DNA of 7,018 nt from Bacillota bacterium (GTDB taxonomy: Bacteria > Bacillota > Bacilli > Thermoactinomycetales > DSM-44946), in the NCBI GenBank assembly GCA_021793745.1, contig JAJYSD010000062.1, forward strand, positions 1 through 7,018, given 5' to 3'. The notes below the pieces were generated by a model. It had not been told where the DNA came from and searched no databases. It worked only from the letters and a program-made list of their open reading frames with translations. Below, piece by piece: positions 1 to 6,502 of this stretch. Made by a program: the position numbers and the translations under genes. How positions within the stretch are numbered: position 1 is the first letter of the stretch; the number at the start of each line of letters is the position of its first letter.

Positions 1-644
1 TTCCCATCCGGCAGCTCGACCGGGGCTGCCGCACCGGCGAAAATAAAGGCGAACAGGAGGATAAGGGCTATGATGGACGGCCAAAAAAGCCCTGCTCCCC
101 GCTTGTAGACCAAGATTCCCACCGCGATGGCCACCGGCACCTGCAACCAGTACGGCAGCACACTGGATGGAAAAGCATCAAACAGATTGGCAATGGTGAC
201 GGCAAACACCGCGTTCACCAACACCAACAGGAAAAAAATGATCAACAAAAACAGGTTCTTGGCGCGAGAACCGATCACCGTACGGGTGATCGACCCGATC
301 GACTCACCCCGATTGCGGACCGAAGCCCAAAGCGTGCCGAAGTCGTGCATTCCGGCAAAAAAAATGGTTCCCAGGGTCACCCACAAAAGCGCCGGCCCCC
401 AGCCCCAGATCATCGCGATGGCCGGACCGACGATCGGCGCAGCTCCTGCCACCGAGCTGAAATGGTGCCCCCAGAGAACAAACTTGTTGGTAGGGACATA
501 ATCCACCCCATCTTGAAACTCGTGAGCCGGAGTTCGAAAACGGGGATCCAGCCGGTATACCTTGTCGGCCAAATACTTCGAATAAAACCGATATCCCAGA
601 AAAAACAGGATAAGTACGCCGATTGCGACAACAAGCGGGCTCAT
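1..644 (-). CDS. cstA: CstA-family carbon starvation / pyruvate transporter, N-terminal part (runs off left edge)
   Basis: This minus-strand frame is open from an ATG at 644 to the window edge and gives the first 214 residues of a membrane protein. CstA/BtsT-family proteins are usually about 550-700 residues, so most of the gene lies outside. A hydrophobic segment covers about residues 3-20. The family hallmark follows: TNKFVLWGHHFSSVAGAAP (52-70), then IVGPAIA and a second membrane segment, with an MHDF motif at 99-102. Further hydrophobic spans are at about 131-155, 168-180 and 187-206. Family members import pyruvate or peptides across the cytoplasmic membrane when carbon is limiting; the substrate cannot be read from this fragment. 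The start is supported by GAAGGAGGG seven bases upstream. The start codon overlaps the stop of a possible 33-codon ORF by four bases (ATGA). Family assignment is firm; the choice between pyruvate and peptide transport is open. Confidence 0.93.
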   Translation of the reverse strand, partial: MSPLVVAIGVLILFFLGYRFYSKYLADKVYRLDPRFRTPAHEFQDGVDYVPTNKFVLWGHHFSSVAGAAPIVGPAIAMIWGWGPALLWVTLGTIFFAGMHDFGTLWASVRNRGESIGSITRTVIGSRAKNLFLLIIFFLLVLVNAVFAVTIANLFDAFPSSVLPYWLQVPVAIAVGILVYKRGAGLFWPSIIALILLFAFIFAGAAAPVELPDG

Positions 645-742
645 GGTAGACCCTCCTTCACATTTCCATTCAGAAAGGAGCAGTACTTTTTCACATTTTT
701 ATCGTAATCTGAATCGTCCATCGGATCAAGAGCAAACTCCAT
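641..742 (-). CDS. Possible small protein (33 aa) translationally coupled to cstA
   Basis: A 34-codon minus-strand frame starts at ATG 742 and ends in a TGA that shares four bases (ATGA) with the cstA start. The peptide begins MEFALDPMDD and is rich in Asp and Lys, with one Cys and no membrane segment or signal peptide. A purine-rich GGAAGGAAAG lies 5-14 bases before the ATG and could serve as a ribosome binding site. In favour of a real gene are the exact overlap and the position just after the lipM terminator. Against it are the short length, the absence of any family I recognise, a strong ribosome binding site for cstA alone, and a candidate promoter inside the frame. I do not recognise the product. 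It may be a small partner of CstA, a leader peptide, or chance. Confidence 0.35.
   Translation of the reverse strand: MEFALDPMDDSDYDKNVKKYCSFLNGNVKEGLP
682..710 (-). promoter_or_regulatory. Candidate sigma-A promoter for cstA
   Basis: On the minus strand TTGATC (705-710) and TACGAT (682-687) are separated by 17 bases. Each box matches four of six consensus positions. Some promoter is expected here, because a terminator lies just upstream and the cstA start is at 644. If used, it would start transcription within the candidate small ORF, so the two readings compete. Confidence 0.3.
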
Positions 743-764
743 GCGGCGCTTTCCTTCCACCCGC

Positions 765-791
765 AAAAACCCGGGGAGGATCCTCCCCGGG
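765..791 (-). terminator. Rho-independent terminator after lipM
   Basis: Positions 770-791 form a perfect 22-bp palindrome: CCCGGGGAG, a central GATC, and the mirror arm. On the minus strand it is followed at once by TTTTT (769-765). It starts about 20 bases after the lipM stop codon, as expected for the end of the fadH-epimerase-lipM transcript. A U-tract is present only on the minus-strand side, so it acts in that direction. Confidence 0.88.
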
Positions 792-811
792 GATGTCCGC
801 CAAGTCGCACC

Positions 812-1642
812 TCAGCGCCTCATATTCCATTCATCGGTGGCGTAGCGATTTCGGACCAGTTCCTCGGCCAGTTCCTGTTCATAGGGGGTCAGATCCCCTT
901 CCAAGAGGCGGATGTCCAGCCCCCGGACAAACCCCTCGGCAAAGGCCCTCTCCGCCTCCTCCAGGGACACCGGCGATGGTCGAAGCTGATTGATCGCTAC
1001 CGCCTTGCCCAAAAAGGTCCGCTTCATCCTTTCCTTGACCCGTTCCGAGGGAAATTTCAGCACATCGAACAGCAGATCAGCATCCAAATCGAGCAGGATG
1101 GAACCGTGCTGCAAAATCATCCCCCGCTGCCGGGTTTGGGCGCTCCCGGCCACCTTCCGTCCCTCCACCACCAGTTCATACCAGGAGGGGGAATCGAAAC
1201 AGGCGGCGGAGTCGGGGGAACCGTTTCGTGCCGCCGGCTCCTCGAGGGAAACCATCTCCGCCGACAATCCGAGCCGGCGGAATCCCTCCAACAGCCCCGT
1301 GCTGATCAATCGGTACGATTGAATCACCGACGACGGCATCCCCGGAAGATTTTCCGGCGCGATGACACTGTAGGTCAGCTCCTTATCGTGCAACACGGCC
1401 CGACCGCCGGTAGGACGCCGAACCAATCCCACGCCCCGCTCCCGCAGTCGTTCCAGATCGACTTCCCGGGCCGCCCGTTGAAAGTATCCGATGGAGAGGG
1501 TGGGGGGCTCCCATCCGTAAAAGCGGATCGTCGGCGGAACCTTCCCCTCCCCCCCGGCGATGAGAATCGCTTCATCGATAGCCATGTTTTCCGCACCGCT
1601 TCTCTTCCCGGTGCGGAGCAGGCGCCACACTTGCTCCGTCAA
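812..1642 (-). CDS. lipM: Octanoyl-[acyl carrier protein]:GcvH octanoyltransferase LipM
   Basis: The protein of 276 residues belongs to the biotin/lipoate A/B ligase family. It matches LipM (YqhM) of Bacillus subtilis closely in length (about 278) and motifs. LipM moves the octanoyl group from acyl carrier protein onto the lipoyl domain of GcvH in the cytoplasm, the first step of lipoate synthesis. Visible signatures are NMAIDEAIL (19-27), IRFYGWEPPTLSIGYFQ (39-55), the RRPTGGRAVLH block (75-85), CFDSPSWYELVVEGRKVAGS (148-167) and QHGSILLDLD (178-187). Cys148 is the probable acyl-accepting nucleophile and Lys163 the conserved family lysine. The start is a TTG (1640-1642), preceded by GGTGAGAG; the next ATG, at residue 20, would cut into conserved sequence. 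The gene lies 60 bp after the epimerase with no terminator between, and ends at a strong terminator. A lipoate ligase (LplA) is less likely given the Cys motif. Confidence 0.93.
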   Translation of the reverse strand: MTEQVWRLLRTGKRSGAENMAIDEAILIAGGEGKVPPTIRFYGWEPPTLSIGYFQRAAREVDLERLRERGVGLVRRPTGGRAVLHDKELTYSVIAPENLPGMPSSVIQSYRLISTGLLEGFRRLGLSAEMVSLEEPAARNGSPDSAACFDSPSWYELVVEGRKVAGSAQTRQRGMILQHGSILLDLDADLLFDVLKFPSERVKERMKRTFLGKAVAINQLRPSPVSLEEAERAFAEGFVRGLDIRLLEGDLTPYEQELAEELVRNRYATDEWNMRR

Positions 1643-1702
1643 TCGCTCTCACCACTTCCTGTCAAGGTCCCATCCCCATTGTAGCCGGACATCGAGGGAT
1701 CC

Positions 1703-2680
1703 TCAACCGCGGGCCGACGACTTCCACCGCTCCTTCAGCCACCGCACCACCTTTTCCACGGTCTGCTCAAAGGGGGTGGGGGTGTATCCCAGTTCCCGCA
1801 CAGCCTTTTCGGAGGAATAATACAAGTTTCTTCCGCACAGCTTGGCCAGATCCCATGCCAGGGCCGGTTCCCGACCGCTGAGCAGCGCCTCCGCCTCCGC
1901 CATCAGAGAAAGGGGGATGGCCACCCGCCTCCGGAGAAGCCGGATTTTTCCCGGTTTTCCCGCCGCCTCGGCGATTCGTTGAAAGGCCTCGAGAAAGGAA
2001 AGATTGGTTCCGCCCAAAAGGTATCGTTCCCCCACCCTCCCCTTTTCCGCCGCCAGCAGATGCCCGCGGGCCACGTCCTCCACATCGACCAGATTCACCC
2101 CGCTGTCGGGGGCGATCGTGAGCCGACCCTTGGCCACGGCTGCAAAAAAGGAAGAGCTATAGGTGCGGATGCCGATGATGACCGTCGGATTGACCACGAC
2201 CGCAGGAAACCCTTCCGCCGCCCGGTCCAAAACCGCTTCCTCCGCCTGCCGCTTGGCGATGGCGTAGCCGACGTTCAGCTCGTATCCGTTGAAGGGGAAG
2301 GTCTCGTCCGCCGGCTCCCGATCGGGAAGACCGACGGCCGCCGCGGAACTCGTGTAAATAAAGCGTTTGACATCGCTTCGTTCCGCTTCGGCGAGGAGGT
2401 TTCGCGTGGCTTCCAGATTGTTGGCAAACATCCGCTTCCGCAGGCGGCGCCCCCAGGTGACGTCCCCCGCCACATGAAAAACCCAATCGATGCCTCGACA
2501 AACATCCCGGATCGTTTCGGGGCGGGTCAAATCCCCGGTGACGCGACGGATCCCCTTCGGCAGATCGATGAGTTTGGAATCGGGCCGGTGCAGCAGGGTG
2601 ATGTCATACCCCTGTTCGTGCAGGTGGTGAAGCAGATTCCTCCCGACAAAACCGGTTCCGCCCGTTACCAGTACGCGCAT
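1703..2680 (-). CDS. NAD(P)-dependent epimerase/reductase (extended SDR, HpnA / dihydroflavonol reductase-like)
   Basis: This 325-residue protein is an extended short-chain dehydrogenase with a complete Rossmann fold. It has the nucleotide motif GGTGFVG (7-13) at the N-terminus, acidic D50 in GDLT after the second strand, FHVAG (68-72), TSSAAAVG (110-117) with the active-site serine, and the catalytic pair Tyr139-Lys143 in YAIAK. NPTVIIG (164-170) and GVNLVDVEDVARGHLLA follow in the substrate half. The overall pattern is that of the HpnA / dihydroflavonol-4-reductase-like group, which act on sugar-nucleotide or ketone substrates. The real substrate cannot be told from sequence. The ATG is 15 bp after the fadH stop, with a G-rich GGGGGG ribosome binding site, so the two are almost surely co-transcribed. 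Its place between fadH and lipM suggests lipid-related work, but that is inference. No hopanoid genes are seen nearby. Confidence 0.85.
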   Translation of the reverse strand: MRVLVTGGTGFVGRNLLHHLHEQGYDITLLHRPDSKLIDLPKGIRRVTGDLTRPETIRDVCRGIDWVFHVAGDVTWGRRLRKRMFANNLEATRNLLAEAERSDVKRFIYTSSAAAVGLPDREPADETFPFNGYELNVGYAIAKRQAEEAVLDRAAEGFPAVVVNPTVIIGIRTYSSSFFAAVAKGRLTIAPDSGVNLVDVEDVARGHLLAAEKGRVGERYLLGGTNLSFLEAFQRIAEAAGKPGKIRLLRRRVAIPLSLMAEAEALLSGREPALAWDLAKLCGRNLYYSSEKAVRELGYTPTPFEQTVEKVVRWLKERWKSSARG

Positions 2681-2695
2681 ATCCAGCCCCCCATC

Positions 2696-3463
2696 CTAGA
2701 TCATGCGCCGCCCCGCCAGCCACAGACCGGCGTCGACGGTGATGCAGTCGCCGTTGATATACTCGGCCCGATCGGAAAGGAGGAAAGCCACCACGTCGGC
2801 CACCTCCTCCACCCGCCCCAGCCGACCGAGGGGGATGTGATCCAACAGCTGCTCCATCATCTCGTCGGAGAGGATCAGCTTTTCCGTGCCGCCGGTATTT
2901 TCGATCGGCCCCGGCGCCACGCAGTTGACGCGGATCCCGTACTTTTTGCCCCATTCCACCGCCAGGGTCTGACTCATCGCCAGCACGCCCGCCTTGGCCG
3001 CCGCGGAATGAACCACCCCCGCACAGCCGGTCCAGGCATAGGTGGCCACGATGTTGACAATGGATCCCTTTTCACCGGACGCAATCCATTCCTTCGCGAC
3101 CGCCTGGGAGCAATACCAGGTCCCGTTCAGGACGATATCGATCACCGCATTCCACCCGTTGATGGACAGATCCTCCGCATGAACGACAAAATTCCCCGCC
3201 GCATTGTTAACCAGATGGTCGATGCGGCCGAAGGTCTCCTTGGCCTTCCGCACCATTTCCGCCACCTGATCCGGATTGCGAACATCCATCGGTACGGTCA
3301 GCACCTGTCCCTCAAAGGTCTCCATTTCCCCCTTCGCCCGGTTCAGCTTTTCCTCATCCCGGCCGATAATCACCACATGGGCGCCCTCCTGGCACAGCCG
3401 GGCGGCGATCCCCTTGCCGATCCCGCTGCTTCCTCCGGTGACGATCACAGTTTGCCCTTTCAT
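2696..3463 (-). CDS. fadH: 2,4-dienoyl-CoA reductase FadH (SDR type)
   Basis: The protein has 255 residues, close to the 254 of B. subtilis FadH (YkuF). It should reduce 2,4-dienoyl-CoA with NADPH during beta-oxidation of unsaturated fatty acids. It has the classical SDR dinucleotide motif TGGSSGIG (9-16), NNAAG (86-90), and EIVLNGT-like DIVLNGT (109-115). The usual YxxxK tyrosine is replaced: HSAAAK has Ser153 and Lys157, with Tyr142 fifteen residues before the lysine in ATYAW. Mitochondrial dienoyl-CoA reductases use this Tyr/Ser/Lys spacing, so it supports the specific assignment. The C-terminal half has VNCVAPGPIENTGG (179-192) and YINGDCITVDAG (235-246). The chosen ATG at 3463 has a clear GGGAGGT site before it and starts at the normal family N-terminus; an in-frame start at 3505 would add unrelated residues and run through the operator. 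It is the first gene of an operon with the epimerase and lipM. Confidence 0.92.
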   Translation of the reverse strand: MKGQTVIVTGGSSGIGKGIAARLCQEGAHVVIIGRDEEKLNRAKGEMETFEGQVLTVPMDVRNPDQVAEMVRKAKETFGRIDHLVNNAAGNFVVHAEDLSINGWNAVIDIVLNGTWYCSQAVAKEWIASGEKGSIVNIVATYAWTGCAGVVHSAAAKAGVLAMSQTLAVEWGKKYGIRVNCVAPGPIENTGGTEKLILSDEMMEQLLDHIPLGRLGRVEEVADVVAFLLSDRAEYINGDCITVDAGLWLAGRRMI

Positions 3464-3490
3464 GTTTAACCTCCCGTATCCCCTCGGTGT

Positions 3491-3508
3491 TGAATGATTC
3501 CTCATTCA
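3491..3508. promoter_or_regulatory. FadR-type operator upstream of fadH
   Basis: TGAATGATTCCTCATTCA is a perfect 7-4-7 inverted repeat (TGAATGA / TCATTCA). As I recall it, the B. subtilis FadR (YsiA) box has the same half-sites and spacing. FadR is a TetR-family repressor of fatty-acid degradation genes, released by long-chain acyl-CoA, and fadH is one of its known targets in B. subtilis. The site lies 28 bases before the fadH ATG and over 100 bases after the likely transcription start. Repression may therefore work as a roadblock, unless a closer promoter exists. The fadR gene itself is not in the window. Confidence 0.85.
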
Positions 3509-3623
3509 TCACGGGAAAGAGCCTAGAGCTTCCCCGCTCCGAGCCCTTGTGTGATAAACCCCTGTCGACCTCACAACGTTTAAAATTTCTGTCTTCCCGG
3601 CGACCTCCGGGGCGTCACTTTTA

Positions 3624-3653
3624 ATCGTATTATCCTTCTGAAGAACCTGTCAA
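3624..3653 (-). promoter_or_regulatory. Sigma-A promoter for the fadH operon
   Basis: On the minus strand a perfect TTGACA (3648-3653) is followed after 18 bases by TACGAT (3624-3629), four of six matches to TATAAT. It lies between the met-operon terminator and fadH. Transcription would start near 3617 and give a leader of about 150 nt that contains the FadR-type operator. I saw no closer promoter of similar quality. Confidence 0.6.
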
Positions 3654-3680
3654 CATCGGCGCCGGCCCCTCAACCCCCAG

Positions 3681-3715
3681 AAAAAAGCCCCACCCTTCAT
3701 GGTGAGGTCTTTTTT
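3681..3715 (-). terminator. Rho-independent terminator after metI
   Basis: About 25 bases after the metI stop codon the minus strand reads CCTCACC, a six-base loop, and GGTGGGG. These form a 7-bp stem with one G-T pair, followed by a run of T (3686-3681). A T-run is also present on the plus strand (3710-3715), so the hairpin may act in both directions, but no plus-strand gene is known to need it. Confidence 0.8.
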
Positions 3716-3736
3716 CATCAGGCTGTCGATTTCCAA

Positions 3737-4414
3737 TCATGAATCCTTTTTCAACCGATCCGCCAGCCGGTTGCCCAGGACCTGAAGCCCCTGAACCAGA
3801 AGGATCAACAGCAGCACGGTCACATACATGACCTCCGCCTCATAACGCAAATGGCCAAAGCGGTAGGCCAAATCCCCCAACCCGCCGCCACCGACCAGCC
3901 CGGCCATGGCTGTCGCTCCGATCAGGCCGATGGTGGCGATGGTTAAACCCAAAACGATGGAAGGCCTCGCTTCCCGGATCATCACATGCCAGATAATGTC
4001 CCGGGTCCGGATCCCCATCGCTTCATAGGCTTCGATCACTCCGCGATCCACCTCGAACAGCGCCTGCTCCATCAACCGGGCGATATACGGAGCGGTGTAC
4101 ACAACCAGGGGAACGATCACCCCTTTGACCCCGATCGTCGTCCCCACCACCCACTTCGTGAAGGGCAGGATGAAGAAGAGAAGGATGATAAAGGGAATGG
4201 AACGGATCGTGTTGATGATCAAATTCAAGGTCTGGTAGAGGAATGGATTGGATCCGATCCGTCCCGGACGCGTCATCACCAGCAGCACACCCATGGGCAA
4301 CCCGATGATCACGGAGAAAAACAGGGAGATTCCGACCATTTGAAACGTCTGCAACGTGGCCTCCCAGAGGGTGTCCCCCCATTGATCAAGAAATCTGCCG
4401 ATTGCGCTCTGCAT
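3737..4414 (-). CDS. metI: Methionine ABC transporter permease MetI
   Basis: This 225-residue membrane protein is a complete MetI-type permease, the channel subunit of the D/L-methionine importer. Hydrophobic segments lie at about residues 22-46, 62-86, 96-112, 152-172 and 195-214, which fits the five-helix MetI fold. The EAA loop that docks on the ATPase is EAYEAMGIRTRDIIWHVM (128-145). It is followed by the conserved AGLVGGGGLGDLAYRFGHLR (171-190), which is typical of MetI. The ATG lies inside the end of metN: the two genes overlap by 29 bp, and a strong GAAGGGGTGATG ribosome binding site is embedded in metN. This suggests translational coupling. It is the last gene of the operon and is followed by a terminator. 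Confidence 0.95.
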   Translation of the reverse strand: MQSAIGRFLDQWGDTLWEATLQTFQMVGISLFFSVIIGLPMGVLLVMTRPGRIGSNPFLYQTLNLIINTIRSIPFIILLFFILPFTKWVVGTTIGVKGVIVPLVVYTAPYIARLMEQALFEVDRGVIEAYEAMGIRTRDIIWHVMIREARPSIVLGLTIATIGLIGATAMAGLVGGGGLGDLAYRFGHLRYEAEVMYVTVLLLILLVQGLQVLGNRLADRLKKDS

Positions 4415-5420
4415 GCAACATCACCCCTTCGATCCGGACTCCCTGGTCCTGCAAAAAGAGAAGCGCCTTGTTGACCTCTTCCTCCTCGCCGGTGAAGTGA
4501 ACCACCCACCGGCCCAGCGTCTGCCCCTTGAGATGAAGGATCCCCCCCGAAAGGAGACGGGGCAGCACATCAAATCTTCTGCTGATCTGAGTCCAAAACG
4601 TTTCTCCGACGGAGGACGGGACGAACAGGGTGACGAGCCGCCCGGAATCGTCGCGCCGGGACAGCGATCGGGGCAACGCGATCTGGAAAAGGCTGTTCAC
4701 AAATCTTCTTGTCGTCTCATGAGCCGGTGAAGTGAAGATCTGGAGCACCGGACCGGATTCGACGATCTGCCCCTTCTCCATGACCGCCACGCGGTCACAA
4801 ACCTTTTGAATCACATTCATTTCATGGGTGATCAAGAGCATAGTGATACCGAACTCTTCATTGATCTTTAGCAGCAGTTCCAAAATCGCATCGGTGGTCT
4901 CCGGGTCCAGGGCGCTCGTCGCTTCGTCGCACAGAAGCACCTCCGGTTCATGGGCCAACGCCCGGGCGATCGCCACCCGCTGCTTTTGTCCACCCGAGAG
5001 CTGGCCCGGATAATCATCCCTTTTGTCCTCCAGCCCCACGACCGCCAAATATTTCTCCACCCGCTCCCGGATTTTCTCCTTCGGCACCCCCGACAGTTTC
5101 AGGGGGATCGCCATATTCTCATAAACCGTCGCCGTCTTTAACAGATGAAACCCCTGAAAAATCATCCCGATCTTCCGCCGGGTTTCTCTCAGCTGCCTGG
5201 GCGACAGGGTGCTCAGATCCACCCCATTCCATACCACCCTGCCGGAGGTGGGGCGTTCCAACAAATTGATGCAGCGGATCAGCGTGCTTTTCCCGGCACC
5301 GCTGTATCCGATCACGCCGAAAATCTCTCCTTTTTTCAGTTCCAGAGAGACGTTTTTCAATGCATCCACTCGACCCATTTTTGTGACAAACGTTTTTGAC
5401 ACATTTTCCAACCGAATCAT
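4386..5420 (-). CDS. metN: Methionine ABC transporter ATP-binding protein MetN
   Basis: The protein of 344 residues powers methionine import as a dimer on the cytoplasmic face of MetI. The ATPase domain (about 1-245) has Walker A GYSGAGKST (38-46), Q-loop Gln89 in MIFQG, signature LSGGQ (141-145), Walker B VLLCDEA (161-167), D-loop SALD (169-172) and the switch His199 in ITHEM. The C-terminal part (about 255-335) corresponds to the NIL/ACT-like domain, which binds methionine and inhibits transport when the cell is replete. I chose the ATG at 5420, giving MIRLENVSKTF as in known MetN proteins. In-frame ATG 5423 and GTG 5429 lie closer to or within the ribosome binding site AAAGGGTGAG. The gap from metQ is 36 bp with no terminator, and the end overlaps metI. 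The domain order and length are normal. Confidence 0.96.
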   Translation of the reverse strand: MIRLENVSKTFVTKMGRVDALKNVSLELKKGEIFGVIGYSGAGKSTLIRCINLLERPTSGRVVWNGVDLSTLSPRQLRETRRKIGMIFQGFHLLKTATVYENMAIPLKLSGVPKEKIRERVEKYLAVVGLEDKRDDYPGQLSGGQKQRVAIARALAHEPEVLLCDEATSALDPETTDAILELLLKINEEFGITMLLITHEMNVIQKVCDRVAVMEKGQIVESGPVLQIFTSPAHETTRRFVNSLFQIALPRSLSRRDDSGRLVTLFVPSSVGETFWTQISRRFDVLPRLLSGGILHLKGQTLGRWVVHFTGEEEEVNKALLFLQDQGVRIEGVMLHAERNRQIS

Positions 5421-5456
5421 CATCCTCACCCTTTACAAAGCGGCGTTCTGGACCGA

Positions 5457-6272
5457 TCACCAGGAAGGAACAACAGAACCTTTAAAGGTCTCTTCGACGA
5501 ATTGCTTCACCTCTTCGGATTGGTAGGCGTTGATCAGCTTCTCGAGGACCGGATCCTCTTTGTTCTCTGTTCGCACCGCCAACACATTGACCCAGGGGGA
5601 ATCCTCCGGCTCCATGAAGATGGCGTCGCGGGACGGCAGGAAGCCGTGCTCCACAGCAAAGTTGGTATTGATCGCGGCGGCGGCGAATTCATCCAGCTGG
5701 CGGGGAATCTGCGCCGCCTCCAGTTCAACCAGTTCCAAATCCAGGGGGTTTTCAGCGATGTCGTTCACCGTCGCATCGACACCGACGCCTTCCTTCAGCT
5801 TGATCAGCCCGGCCCGTTCAAACAGGAGCAACGCCCGCGCTCCGTTGGTCGGATCATTGGGCAGGCCGATTTTGTCCCCCTTTTTCAGCTGTTTGACGTC
5901 TTTGATTTGGTTGGAATAGATCCCCATCGGGAAATTGACGGTATCGGCAATCGCGACCAAATCCAGGTTCTTGTCCTTTTTCACCTGCTCTAAGTAGGGC
6001 TCATGCTGAAAGGAATTGACGTCGAGCTCCCCCTCGGCCAGGGCGATGTTCACCATCGGATAATCGTTAAACACTTTGATGTCAATCTCCAACCCGTCCT
6101 CGGCCGCCACCTCTTTCACCTTCTCCATGATTTGTTCATGGGGTCCGGCCGTCACCCCGATCACCAGCCGGTTCTCCTCCAGCGGCTTGCCGGTCCCGGC
6201 ATCGGTGCTGCAACCGACAAGAGCGACGAGCAAAAGCGCGCTGATCAGTACCGGTATCCCGACTCTCTTCAT
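5457..6272 (-). CDS. metQ: Methionine-binding lipoprotein MetQ
   Basis: This 271-residue protein is the substrate-binding part of the importer and belongs to the NLPA/MetQ lipoprotein family. A Lys-Arg start and a hydrophobic stretch (6-19) lead to a lipobox ALVGC, so Cys21 should be lipidated and the protein anchored outside the membrane. The mature part has the conserved blocks FNDYPMVNIALAEGELDVN (68-86), SFQHEPYL (87-94), NDPTNGARALLLFERAGLI (139-157) and AAINTNFA (199-206). The Arg and Asn residues in the last two are likely ligand contacts, judged by family resemblance. The start used is ATG 6272, with GGGTGAG five bases before it; an in-frame GTG at 6278 overlaps this site and is less likely. 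MetQ is first in the operon here, whereas in B. subtilis the order is metN-metP-metQ. Expression should be under the upstream SAM riboswitch. Confidence 0.96.
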   Translation of the reverse strand: MKRVGIPVLISALLLVALVGCSTDAGTGKPLEENRLVIGVTAGPHEQIMEKVKEVAAEDGLEIDIKVFNDYPMVNIALAEGELDVNSFQHEPYLEQVKKDKNLDLVAIADTVNFPMGIYSNQIKDVKQLKKGDKIGLPNDPTNGARALLLFERAGLIKLKEGVGVDATVNDIAENPLDLELVELEAAQIPRQLDEFAAAAINTNFAVEHGFLPSRDAIFMEPEDSPWVNVLAVRTENKEDPVLEKLINAYQSEEVKQFVEETFKGSVVPSW

Positions 6273-6502
6273 GTCCACTCACCCTTTACAGCGTATTTCG
6301 ATGCGGATAACAGGAATTATGGCGACAGCCCGCCAGCGCCGCAGGTCCCGCTCGGTCCACCCTCTCGAAGGGAATCGGACAGGGAAGGAAGCGCCTCGGG
6401 CTTTTCTGCGAAGCGGACCCCTGAAAGGACGTGAGCCGTTGAACCCCGAGGACGAGGCAGGGCACTCTTTCCTCGCCTTTTCACCATCCGACTTAAGCCA
6501 TG
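6273..6502 (-). other. Unexplained GC-rich leader between riboswitch terminator and metQ
   Basis: About 230 bases lie between the S-box terminator and the metQ ATG, far longer than a ribosome binding site requires. I see no convincing gene. The minus strand can form several helices: GGCGAGG with CCTCGTC, CCTCGGG (about 6445-6451) with CCCGAGG, CCCT/AGGG around TTCGAG, and GGCG/CGCC just before ATAATTCC. No helix is followed by a T-run, so no second intrinsic terminator is evident. A segment at 6349-6363 reads AGGGTGGACCGAGCG, which resembles the T-box core AGGGTGGNACCGCG but with one base missing and one added. The metQ ribosome binding site TGTAAAGGGTGAG is at the end. Confidence 0.5.

Noticed and set aside
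742..757. CcpA (cre) site before cstA around GGAAAGCGCC
   Set aside because: Only the left half resembles the cre consensus; the right half fails at nearly every position.
1643..1665. TTGACA just upstream of lipM as a promoter -35 box
   Set aside because: No -10-like sequence follows at a suitable distance, and the region serves as the ribosome binding site of lipM.
1106..1684. 192-codon plus-strand frame across lipM
   Set aside because: It is antisense to the conserved LipM protein, has low-complexity composition and matches no family I recognise.
1979..3469. 496-codon open frame on the plus strand, antisense to the epimerase and fadH
   Set aside because: It is rich in His, Pro, Arg and Asp without any domain, spans two well-recognised minus-strand genes, and has no ribosome binding site. 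It is a typical shadow of GC-rich coding sequence.
3464..3505. Upstream in-frame start for fadH (14 extra residues)
   Set aside because: It lacks a ribosome binding site and overlaps the FadR-type operator, while the ATG at 3463 has GGGAGGT and matches the family N-terminus.
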